Shown here piece by piece: positions 1-7,062 of a DNA stretch of 22,488 bases (position 1 is its first letter; each line of letters opens with the position of its first letter). The DNA comes from Planctomycetota bacterium (GTDB taxonomy: Bacteria > Planctomycetota > GCA-002687715 > DRQF01), in NCBI GenBank assembly GCA_015485455.1, contig WFTN01000397.1, forward strand, positions 1 to 22,488. Reading direction: 5' to 3'. The notes below the pieces were generated by a model. The model worked only from the letters and a program-made list of their open reading frames with translations, searched no databases and was not told the DNA's origin. The translations under genes and the position numbers were made by a program.

Positions 1-158
1 GGTATCGCCAGACCTTCGGATACCAGGGTGGTCTATTGCCAATCACCGAGTCTGTATCGGAATCTCAGGTGACCCTTCCTCTCTATCCTCAGATGACGGA
101 AGAGATGGTAGAAATCGTTGTTGAGGCCATAAAATCTGCTTTGGTACGGAGTCATTAG
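1..158 (+). CDS. DegT/DnrJ/EryC1-type sugar aminotransferase, C-terminal end (partial)
   Basis: Only the last 51 codons are present, read from base 3 to the TAG at 156-158. The peptide holds RQTFGYQGG followed by LPLYPQMTEEMVEIVVEAI. This is the usual tail of PLP-dependent DegT/DnrJ/EryC1/StrS aminotransferases, where a 'LPLxPxMTEE' segment precedes the last helix. Such enzymes transfer an amino group to a 4-keto or 3-keto nucleotide sugar in the cytoplasm. The catalytic lysine and PLP pocket lie outside the window, so the substrate cannot be named. The stop codon directly abuts the ATG of the carbamoyltransferase, which points to one operon with translational coupling. An amino sugar made here would be a natural substrate for the WecD-like acyltransferase two genes downstream. 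Confidence 0.75.
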   Translation, partial: YRQTFGYQGGLLPITESVSESQVTLPLYPQMTEEMVEIVVEAIKSALVRSH

Positions 159-1874
159 ATGCGTATTTTAGGCCTCAATCACGACATGTTCATTTCGTCT
201 GCCGCCTTGATAGAGGACGGAAACGTCATCGCCGCTGTGGCCGAAGAGAGACTCACGCGAGATAAGCGCACTCGGGCTTTTCCCCGCAAGTCTATCGCCT
301 ATTGCCTCGAAGAAGCAGGCATCAAGATCGAAGATGTGGACGCCATCGCAACGTCCTGGAACCCAGGCGCCTACTTTCGCAAATTCAATCCCCTGGTTTC
401 AAACAAACGTCGACACATGGCTGAGCATCTCTTTGCGGTGCCTGACCATTTGATCGATATGTTCCCCCAAGGAGACCACACAGCTCCCTGGCTCGAACTG
501 CGTATCCCCATCATGGGCCACATGTGCCGCGTCTTCTATGTCACCCATCATAGTGCTCATGCAGCAAACGCCTATCATCTGTCGCCTTTCGAGGATGCGG
601 CCATCTTGACTGCTGATTCCCAAGGAGAATACGAATCCACAACATTCCAGCATGGGCAGGGCAGCACGATCAGTAAACTCCGTTCCATAGACTTCCCCCA
701 ATCTCTGGGAGCTTTCTACGCTACATTCACCGAATTTCTTGGCTTTCGACCCAACTCTGATGAGTGGAAAGTCATGGCCTTGGGTGCCTACGAAGAGGGC
801 CACAACCCTTATGACGACATTCTAGAAGAGGTGGTATCCCTGGATCAAGACGGAGGGTACACCTTCGATTTATCCTTCTTCCAAGGATTCATGCCAGACA
901 AACTTAATCTTTACACCCCTCACCTCATCGCGCGCTTTGGCGAGGCACGTCAAGCTGACGAAGAATTGTGCCAAAGGCATTTCCAGATCGCCGGCGCCGT
1001 CCAAAGACGAGCGGAAAATCTAGCATTTCACATGATGCGCCAACTCCAAAAGGAAACCGGCTCCAAGAATCTTTGCGTCGCCGGAGGGTTCTTCATGAAC
1101 AGTCTGCTCAACGGCAAGATTCGCGAAAACACGCCTTTCGAAAAGGTCTTCATCTCATCCTGCCCTGACGACTCTGGCAATGCCATTGGCGCTGCCCTTT
1201 ATGCCATGAATGACATCTTGGGCAACGACACCCGGGTCCCACAGACTCACAACTATTTTGGACCAGCTTTTGGCAACACCGAGATCGCAGAAGCCATTGA
1301 AAAGTATGGCCTGAAAGCTGAACCTTGCGAAAATATCGCTGAGTCATGCGCCCAACTCCTTGAGGAGGGAGCGCTGATTGGCTGGTTCCAAGGAAGAATG
1401 GAATTGGGCCAAAGAGCCCTTGGTTGCCGATCGATCTTGGCCGACCCCCGGCAAGCTTCCACCCGGGATCAAGTGAACTTGGCAGTAAAATACCGCGAGA
1501 AGTTTCGACCATTCGCACCTGCAATTCTAAAGGAAGAAGCAGCCAAGTGGTTCAACATCGATTCTGATGTGGAGGTCCCGTTCATGGAACAAGTCCACAT
1601 GGTGCGGCCAGAAAAACGAGATGCCATCCCTGCTTGTGTGCATGCTGATGGAACAGGACGGCTTCAAACCGTGGACGCCGAAACAAACCTCTTGTTTCAT
1701 CAGCTGATTTCTGCATTTCGCAAGAGGACTGGGGTTCCGGTCTTGCTCAATACATCTTTTAACCTCAATGGCGAGCCTGTTGTTTCGAATCCCACTGACG
1801 CCATTCGGACGTTCTTCTCTTGTGGCTTAGACGTCTTGGCTATGGGTAACTATTTAATCAAGAAGAACGGATGA
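159..1874 (+). CDS. NodU/CmcH-type carbamoyltransferase
   Basis: This 571-aa enzyme has the normal full length for the NodU/CmcH/TobZ family, which makes carbamoyl-adenylate from carbamoyl phosphate and ATP and passes the carbamoyl group to a sugar hydroxyl. The N-terminal Kae1-like domain starts MRILGLNHD and carries AVAEERLTRDKR at about 26-37. The metal-binding HHSAH lies at 130-134 and the acidic motif TADSQGE at 151-157. The C-terminal carbamoyltransferase domain runs from about residue 400, with GWFQGRMELGQRALG near 407-421, KFRPFAPA near 448, and LLNTSFNLNGEPV near the end. The ATG directly follows the stop of the aminotransferase, and the 3' end overlaps the WbqC-like gene by 4 nt. 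The context points to carbamoylation of a surface glycan or nucleotide sugar rather than an antibiotic or Nod factor. The family call is firm; the acceptor is unknown. Confidence 0.92.
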   Translation: MRILGLNHDMFISSAALIEDGNVIAAVAEERLTRDKRTRAFPRKSIAYCLEEAGIKIEDVDAIATSWNPGAYFRKFNPLVSNKRRHMAEHLFAVPDHLIDMFPQGDHTAPWLELRIPIMGHMCRVFYVTHHSAHAANAYHLSPFEDAAILTADSQGEYESTTFQHGQGSTISKLRSIDFPQSLGAFYATFTEFLGFRPNSDEWKVMALGAYEEGHNPYDDILEEVVSLDQDGGYTFDLSFFQGFMPDKLNLYTPHLIARFGEARQADEELCQRHFQIAGAVQRRAENLAFHMMRQLQKETGSKNLCVAGGFFMNSLLNGKIRENTPFEKVFISSCPDDSGNAIGAALYAMNDILGNDTRVPQTHNYFGPAFGNTEIAEAIEKYGLKAEPCENIAESCAQLLEEGALIGWFQGRMELGQRALGCRSILADPRQASTRDQVNLAVKYREKFRPFAPAILKEEAAKWFNIDSDVEVPFMEQVHMVRPEKRDAIPACVHADGTGRLQTVDAETNLLFHQLISAFRKRTGVPVLLNTSFNLNGEPVVSNPTDAIRTFFSCGLDVLAMGNYLIKKNG

Positions 1875-2569
1875 AAACGGTCTGCATTCATCAACCCGAT
1901 TTTGCTCCTTGGTTAGGATTCTTTGACCGGCTCATAGACGCCGATGTCTACGTTGTCTTCGACGATGCGCAATTTCTACGAAGAGGATGGCACCACCGGG
2001 ATAAGATTATAGGACCCCAAGGGACCCAGTGGCTTACGGTCCCCGTCCTCAAAAAAGGCCGCTACCACCAAGAGATACGAGACGTCAAAATCGACGAAAG
2101 CACGAACTGGCGGCGAAAACACTTGCAAACATTAACCAGTGTCTATGGTAGTCGCCCTGGCTTTGAATCGACTCACCATCAAATCACGGAGATATACGAT
2201 CGCCAGCATGAGCGCTTGATCGACCTCAACATGGATCTCATTTCTTGGCTCCTGAGAGTTCTTGACATCGAAGTTCAGATCTGCATGAGCTCTGAATTCG
2301 GCCTCAAATCTAAGTCTACGGATCGTTTAGTCGAGTTAACACAAGCTTTGGGGGGCACGACGTACATTTCAGGTTTGGGTGCCAAGAACTACTTAGACGA
2401 AGAGGCATTTCGCCAGCAAAACATCAAAGTACGCTGGCAAGAGTTCCTCCACCCCACTTGGGATCAAGGCCAAAGTACGTTTCTTTCTATGCTTTCCACA
2501 CTAGACACCTTGTACCAAGGTGCAACTCAGACGAAGATGCTGTCCAGAGAGGGGCAGGACGAAAGTTGA
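1871..2569 (+). CDS. WbqC-like family protein
   Basis: This is a 232-aa cytoplasmic protein. The N-terminus reads CIHQPDFAPWLGFFDRL, then VYVVFDDAQFLRRGW and QWLTVPV, the signature run of the WbqC family (conserved HQP, PWLG, DDxQF, QWLTVPV). WbqC proteins sit in O-antigen and other glycan clusters next to sugar aminotransferases; their exact reaction is not settled, though an acyl- or glycine-transfer role has been proposed for some. The start is the ATG at 1871, which overlaps the carbamoyltransferase stop as ATGA, the hallmark of translational coupling. The family assignment is strong. Any reaction is an inference from neighbours. Confidence 0.88.
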   Translation: MKTVCIHQPDFAPWLGFFDRLIDADVYVVFDDAQFLRRGWHHRDKIIGPQGTQWLTVPVLKKGRYHQEIRDVKIDESTNWRRKHLQTLTSVYGSRPGFESTHHQITEIYDRQHERLIDLNMDLISWLLRVLDIEVQICMSSEFGLKSKSTDRLVELTQALGGTTYISGLGAKNYLDEEAFRQQNIKVRWQEFLHPTWDQGQSTFLSMLSTLDTLYQGATQTKMLSREGQDES

Positions 2570-2584
2570 ACAGCATCGTTAATC

Positions 2585-2588
2585 GGAG
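2585..2588 (+). promoter_or_regulatory. Ribosome binding site selecting a TTG start
   Basis: GGAG lies 8 nt before the TTG at 2597. In this frame the stop of the previous gene is at 2567-2569, and no ATG or GTG occurs between it and the TTG. The site therefore decides an unusual start codon for the acyltransferase. Confidence 0.6.
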
Positions 2589-2596
2589 CCGAGCCC

Positions 2597-3565
2597 TTGA
2601 CCATCGAAATCGTCAAACAAACGGACCACGACGGGACTAGTCTCGCCCGGGTCATAGCGCGACTTCGGCGCTTGCCCCATGATGAGATAGTAGGATTAGA
2701 TCAACATCTTCGCCGCCTTGCTCTGGAGCGGGATCTAAAGAAAAACTTGAACGACCCATCGGTCCACATATGGGTCGGCCGTGAAAAAGGCGAAGACACG
2801 GGCATCGCAGTGCTCAAACATCTCACTTGGGATAGTGAGATCTTGGGGGTGAGCTGCGCTTCCATTGCAATTTATCTTACCGATTGCGATCAATCTTCCC
2901 GCCAAGCTACAGCCTCTCTCCTCATTCACCAGGCCCTACTCCGCTGTCGTACAGAGGACATTCACTTCGTTTCAACAAAAGTCTTCAGCGACCAATTCGC
3001 TCAAATACACGCCCTTGAAGATCTCAATTTCCGTCTCATGGATGCAGAAATGATCTTGCGCTACCACGGCGAACGAGACGAGATTCAAGACGTCCCGGAA
3101 ATCAACTTCGTCAAAAAACAGAAGGAAGAAGTCCCCGGGTTGTCCACCATGGGCAAGCTCTTTCACATGAGCCGCTTCTTCGCCGACCCTAAGTTAGGCC
3201 CCGAACGGGCAGACCGACTCTGGCAAGAAAGCGTTACTGATAGCTGTCGTGGCCATGCAGATAGTTTCCTCGTGGCTATGGAAGACAACAAGGCACAAGG
3301 TTTCGTCACCTTCATGGACAACCCCGATTTCTTCGGTTTGGGGGGTCCATCCATACGCAACTTTTTCCATGTGGGTATCGCCCAAGAAGCCCAAGGCAAA
3401 GGCCTGGGCACTGCCCTCATTCATGCTGCCCTCCGTGACAGCAGCGCCTTTGACCACATCATGGTCGAAACCCAATCCCGTAACACAGGCGCCTTAGCTC
3501 TCTACCAAAAATGCGGTTTCCGCATCCTCGGCTCCCGCTTCGCCTTCCATTTGTGGATGGCTTAG
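2597..3565 (+). CDS. WecD-like GNAT family N-acyltransferase
   Basis: This 322-aa protein has two parts. The N-terminal part has HLTWDSEILG at about 75-84, matching the 'WDSxFFG' motif of WecD-type dTDP-4-amino-sugar acetyltransferases. A further family-like stretch SRFFADPKL follows at 192-200. The C-terminal part is a GNAT fold with the acetyl-CoA loop QEAQGKGLGTAL at 263-274 and the NTGALALYQKCGF motif at 296-308. Family members transfer acetyl from acetyl-CoA to the amino group of a 4-amino-4,6-dideoxy sugar nucleotide. That fits the aminotransferase at the start of the window. The start is TTG, supported by GGAG 8 nt upstream, and the gene begins 27 nt after the WbqC-like stop in the same frame. 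At 322 aa it is longer than typical WecD (about 220-240 aa), so the extra N-terminal segment may have another role. Confidence 0.8.
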   Translation: MTIEIVKQTDHDGTSLARVIARLRRLPHDEIVGLDQHLRRLALERDLKKNLNDPSVHIWVGREKGEDTGIAVLKHLTWDSEILGVSCASIAIYLTDCDQSSRQATASLLIHQALLRCRTEDIHFVSTKVFSDQFAQIHALEDLNFRLMDAEMILRYHGERDEIQDVPEINFVKKQKEEVPGLSTMGKLFHMSRFFADPKLGPERADRLWQESVTDSCRGHADSFLVAMEDNKAQGFVTFMDNPDFFGLGGPSIRNFFHVGIAQEAQGKGLGTALIHAALRDSSAFDHIMVETQSRNTGALALYQKCGFRILGSRFAFHLWMA

Positions 3566-3630
3566 CCCGCTTGCGACTGTCAACGGCATGGATATTGCAT
3601 GGTATTGGGTAGACAAACTGGAGATCAATC

Positions 3631-3966
3631 ATGACTTATCAACCGCAAGTAAGTTGGCGCAATTTGGCTCCCCACAAAGGTGTACTCCATGAAATCGACG
3701 ACGCCATGGCAAAACTCGAAGAAAGATTCGGCCCACCTTCGAGTATGCGCATTGTCGCTTCCCCCGGTAAGACCGGTCACGGGGACCACTTGGCTATGAA
3801 CTTCAAGCTCGAAATGCACCTTCAAGGCCAGGATTTTATGGTTACACATGACCACAGGAGTAAAGATGACTCAGGATCACCGGTCTCTGGAATTCGACAC
3901 GCATTCGAAATCCTTAAGAACCAAGTGACCCACAACTTGGATCGAAGACGGGATATCTCCCGCTAA
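3631..3966 (+). CDS. HPF/RaiA-type ribosome-associated protein (short form)
   Basis: This 111-aa protein begins MTYQPQVSWRNLAPHKGVL, then LEERFG and a basic tail with HAFEILKNQ. The pattern matches short HPF/RaiA (sigma-54 modulation) proteins, which commonly open with 'PQISWRNLxPS' and continue 'LExRF'. These proteins bind the decoding centre of the 30S subunit and idle ribosomes during starvation or low energy. The long C-terminal dimerisation domain of long HPF is absent. GGAG at about 3620-3623 lies 7 nt before the ATG. The 65-nt gap from the acyltransferase, and the unrelated role, suggest a separate transcript. The CBS-domain gene follows after about 290 nt. The fold call is from sequence motifs; ribosome binding is family knowledge. 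Confidence 0.8.
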   Translation: MTYQPQVSWRNLAPHKGVLHEIDDAMAKLEERFGPPSSMRIVASPGKTGHGDHLAMNFKLEMHLQGQDFMVTHDHRSKDDSGSPVSGIRHAFEILKNQVTHNLDRRRDISR

Positions 3967-4259
3967 GAAGTCACAACCAGAGGATTCAATGAGCCCCGCC
4001 GCTGAGCTTTGTTCCGCTTAGCAACAACTTGATGGATCTTGGCTTTCTTCAGCCAGTTTCGTTGATGGCCAAAAGTCGGGGAATCTCACCCAGGGGGCCC
4101 ATTCGAGAAAAGTTTATCCGACTTTTTTTGGTGCCAATGTGGATTCATGCCGAGTCCAGCAAGTCTCTGCCTCAAATGTTCATCTCGTCTGTCCCCAGCA
4201 CGGGGACCCAAAGTAACAGCGCGGGCCCATGAATGAGCCTGGCAAATAAAGGAAGAAAA
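3967..4259 (+). other. Intergenic stretch between HPF-like and CBS genes
   Basis: I see no convincing gene here. It holds a 7-bp hairpin just after the HPF-like stop (GCTGAGC at 4001-4007 with GCTTAGC at 4016-4022, one G-U pair), the larger T-tailed structure at 4071-4129 and, at the end, the AAAGGAAG ribosome binding site for the CBS gene (4248-4255). Confidence 0.5.
4071..4129 (+). terminator. Long-looped hairpin with T-tract (terminator or small RNA end)
   Basis: AAAAGTCGG (4071-4079) is perfectly complementary to CCGACTTTT (4118-4126), and the T-run continues to 4129 (seven Ts). The 38-nt loop can fold further (TCTC at 4084-4087 with GAGA at 4105-4108). The T-tail fits factor-independent termination of the HPF-like transcript, but the loop is long for a simple terminator. 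It could instead be the 3' end of a small RNA. Confidence 0.45.
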
Positions 4260-4754
4260 ATGACCGATTCAACAAAGGAAAACTCATGGGAGCGACTCAC
4301 AGCGAAGGACATGATGCAAAGCGGCATGGTCACTGTTTCTTTGGAAGCGACCGCCAGCGAAATCGAGTGTGTATTGGTAGAAAACAAGGTCTCTGGCGTA
4401 CCGGTCCGGGACAGCGGCGACAAGATTGTCGGCCTTGTTTCCTGGCGCGACGTCATGGGATATTTCGCTGAGAACAGCCACAGCGATCCTCACAATCCCC
4501 ATGCATTCTATCGTTTCATCGATTCTGAGACTCTTGAACTCGGTAGCGAAATTGAGATCCCCGTTGATGAGACGGTGACAGCAAGGGATGTCATGAGCAC
4601 AGAACTTCTCACAACCCCGGCCAATTCATCTCTCAAAGTCGTGGCCAAACTCATGACCGATCACGGTGTCCACCGTGTCCTCGTGACCAACCCATTTGGC
4701 GACATCATCGGTATTCTCAGCACACTTGATATCCTGCGTTCCTTGGCTAGCTAA
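4260..4754 (+). CDS. Two-CBS-domain protein
   Basis: This 164-aa protein consists of two CBS domains. The first covers about 14-68 (AKDMMQSGMVTVSLEATASE, then GVPVRD and IVGLVSWRDV). The second covers about 108-162 (ARDVMSTELLTTPANSSLKV, then HRVLVTN and IIGILSTLDIL). CBS pairs form a Bateman module that binds adenine nucleotides such as AMP or ATP and reports energy state. There is no fused effector domain, so it would act through a partner. The ATG at 4260 is preferred because AAAGGAAG lies just upstream. An in-frame ATG at 4233 would add 9 residues but has a poor ribosome binding site. Next to a ribosome-hibernation protein, a role in energy-stress sensing is plausible but inferred. Confidence 0.85.
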   Translation: MTDSTKENSWERLTAKDMMQSGMVTVSLEATASEIECVLVENKVSGVPVRDSGDKIVGLVSWRDVMGYFAENSHSDPHNPHAFYRFIDSETLELGSEIEIPVDETVTARDVMSTELLTTPANSSLKVVAKLMTDHGVHRVLVTNPFGDIIGILSTLDILRSLAS

Positions 4755-4855
4755 GCCACCTTTGGAGAGACGCCACCCAAGGCGATTTTGATAAGTCGCA
4801 ACCCTGGATTCGAGTTTCTTGACCACGACATCGAAGGAGCAAGGGGCCAGGTATA

Positions 4856-4891
4856 GCGCAATAAGAAAAGAGGCGACTTTTCTTATTGCGC
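4856..4891. repeat. Perfect 15-bp inverted repeat with 6-nt loop
   Basis: GCGCAATAAGAAAAG (4856-4870) and its exact reverse complement (4877-4891) flank the loop AGGCGA. It lies about 100 nt after the CBS stop and 170 nt before the first porin start. No T-run follows on either strand, so it is not a standard terminator. It could be a terminator variant, an operator, or a processing or protection hairpin. Confidence 0.7.
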
Positions 4892-5062
4892 GGTGCGAAA
4901 AATGACTCACTCAATTCATCTTGATCCCCACCCAATCAGAGAGAAGGATCTACCTGTTGATGATGTCTCGCAATCTACGGAATTATCTTTAGCTTAAGAT
5001 CCTTTCGTCGCGGGTTTCAGCACCTTCGCTGTTCAACGGAATTGGAAAACTTGGAGAATACG

Positions 5063-6667
5063 ATGATGATGAGCCGTACCTTCGCATGCTTCTTAGCACT
5101 TGCCTTGGTTCTCGGATTTTCAGGCTCTGCACTGAGCCAGGACAGAGATGACTTGGCGCGAGAAGTGCGCCGCCTCAACAAGAAACTCAATGCAATCAGC
5201 ACCGTTCAAGAACGGCTTGTTGGTGAGAACGAGCATTTACGCAAGGACAATGCTGAACTGCGTAGTTTGATCAACAACGAACGAGTTCCAGTGAGCGAAC
5301 TGGAAACCTCGTTAAATGCTCTGGGCGACACAATCGAAAACGCTGGAACGGTAGTAGAATCAACTGCCAACCCCATCACCCTTTCTGGGCAATTCCGGTT
5401 TCGTGCCGGTTTCATTTCGAACCGTGATTTCGGCGCAAGCCCGAATTCGAATGGTGGCGACTTGGGAGATGACAGCGGTACTTTCGTTGATGCTCGGATC
5501 AACGTGGCCTTCGACTTCGCCCTGGCCCGCAATGTAACAACTCACTTCGAATTGATTTCCTCTGGACTTTTCGAGAACGGAAACACAAACCAAAACACGG
5601 GAACGTTGGCTGAAGTCGATCTTTATCAAGGTTACGTCCATTTCGACAAGCTTTTCGGAACCGACGAGATTGGACTCAGAGCAGGGCGACAAGAGATTGC
5701 ACTTGGCAACGAGTTGTTCTTTGGCAACAATAGTTTCTTCGGTGGTGAGACATTTGACGCAACCCTTGTCTGGTGGGCGCAGAAAGAATGGAGCCTCATT
5801 TTCGTATGGGCAAAATTCGACATCGCTCAAGCCAGCAATCCAAGTGGCCAACCTTACCCCACCTACTTAGCTGGCCATGGGTTCGATGACGACGAGGCTT
5901 ACGCCCTCTACTTCACCCTCAACACCATCGAGAATCACGTTCTTGACCTCTACTACTTCTTCCTCAACATAAACAACGTTGCGGGAGCATCTACGGGAAC
6001 TTTGGGCAACGGATTCCCACCAGACACATTTGCTCACGTCCTTGGCATTCGCTTGGCCGGAGACCACGCCAGCATCGCTGAAGGGTTGGACTACAACATT
6101 GAATTCGCCTACGAGACTGGGGACATCAATAGTGCCGCCATTGACTTGGAAGGGTTTATCGTCGAAGCAGAGTTAGGCGTTACCTTCAACGCCGACACTA
6201 AATTCCGGGTGTTTGGACGCTTCGTTTATGCGAACGGCGCCAGCGGCAACAATTCTGGATTTGTTCCTTTGTTTCCTGATCGTCAGGAGCAAGTCAATTG
6301 GGACGACCACACTGCCAGTCGGGCTCGTTGGGGTTTGATGAACATCATTCCTTTGACCAACGTAATCTCCGGACAAATCGGATTCACCTTCCGTCCCGCA
6401 GAGGATTGGATCTTCGGTATGACCGTTCTCGGAGCTTGGCGTGACGAAGATGTCATCACGACGGATGGTAATTCCAAAGGTGGTATTGGTTGGGAAATCG
6501 ATGCTTTCGCGGACTACCGTTATAGCACCGACACCACGATCAGCTTGGGTCTCGGGGTCTTCCTTCCTACAGAAGGCGCGCCGCTTGAGAATTCCCCCAT
6601 TAGCGCTGGCAATAACGAAGACGAAGCCGCATTCCTCTTCTATCTCCAGTCACTGACAACCTTCTAG
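5063..6667 (+). CDS. Outer-membrane beta-barrel porin, copy 1 (alginate-export-like)
   Basis: This 534-aa exported protein has a signal peptide at about 1-25 (hydrophobic LALALVLGF, likely cut after ALS). A charged heptad-rich coiled coil follows at about 30-72. From about residue 104 there is a long beta-rich barrel with alternating aromatic and polar residues. The stretch GLRAGRQEIALGNELFFGNN resembles the 'GRQEL' strands of alginate-export/AlgE-like porins. The last residue is Phe (SLTTF), the usual BAM recognition end. The start is the first of three consecutive ATGs (5063), because GGAG at 5053-5056 is 6 nt away. A TTG at 5042 would extend it but sits upstream of that site. The coiled coil may trimerise or bridge to the cell wall. 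The substrate is unknown. A strong terminator follows, and a paralogue lies 2 kb downstream. Confidence 0.75.
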   Translation: MMMSRTFACFLALALVLGFSGSALSQDRDDLAREVRRLNKKLNAISTVQERLVGENEHLRKDNAELRSLINNERVPVSELETSLNALGDTIENAGTVVESTANPITLSGQFRFRAGFISNRDFGASPNSNGGDLGDDSGTFVDARINVAFDFALARNVTTHFELISSGLFENGNTNQNTGTLAEVDLYQGYVHFDKLFGTDEIGLRAGRQEIALGNELFFGNNSFFGGETFDATLVWWAQKEWSLIFVWAKFDIAQASNPSGQPYPTYLAGHGFDDDEAYALYFTLNTIENHVLDLYYFFLNINNVAGASTGTLGNGFPPDTFAHVLGIRLAGDHASIAEGLDYNIEFAYETGDINSAAIDLEGFIVEAELGVTFNADTKFRVFGRFVYANGASGNNSGFVPLFPDRQEQVNWDDHTASRARWGLMNIIPLTNVISGQIGFTFRPAEDWIFGMTVLGAWRDEDVITTDGNSKGGIGWEIDAFADYRYSTDTTISLGLGVFLPTEGAPLENSPISAGNNEDEAAFLFYLQSLTTF

Positions 6668-6690
6668 CCTCAATCCATTTCGATCGACTG

Positions 6691-6723
6691 AAAGAGCACG
6701 GCGATAGCCGTGCTCTTTTTTTT
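6691..6723 (+). terminator. Rho-independent terminator of porin 1
   Basis: A perfect 12-bp stem pairs AAAGAGCACGGC (6691-6702) with 6707-6718 across the GATA loop. The T-run extends through 6723. It starts 24 nt after the porin stop and ends its transcript, so porin 2 needs its own promoter. Confidence 0.93.
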
Positions 6724-7062
6724 GCTAGATGTCGCCCCACAACAAACGACACTCCTCGAATAAAAACCCACGACCACTGGGTATCCAAAAGATTATTGGT
6801 GAGATTCCTCAATTCTCCTCAACAGCCATGCAAAGGGCTTCCGACAAGGGCTACAAGGAAAAAATGCCGTCAGGACAAATCGTTTCCTCGTGAAACAGGA
6901 CTTCCGGATAGGCACCAACGGGCCCAGATGCGATCGCGGCAGAACCGAACGCTGCGGAGAAATGGATAGAACCCAAGAAAAACTGCTTTAAGTGCAGGGG
7001 GCATCCTCCCGTGAGGATCAGTTCATAGGGCTCGATTTAATTGGAATAGTTTGGAGAGAAGG
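6724..7062 (+). other. Upstream region of porin 2
   Basis: No gene is evident. The region should contain the porin 2 promoter and 5' UTR, but I see no convincing -35/-10 pair. Near the gene there are two small hairpins: CTGC/GCAG around 6983-6997, and ATCCTC-CCGT-GAGGAT at 7003-7018. AATTGGAA at 7039-7046 and TTGGAGA just before the start are also present at matching distances upstream of porin 1 (AATTGGAA at 5040-5047), so the translation leader was duplicated with the gene. Confidence 0.5.

Noticed and set aside
4029..4232. 67-codon open frame between the HPF-like and CBS genes
   Set aside because: Overlaps the T-tailed hairpin, has no ribosome binding site, and its composition is not protein-like.
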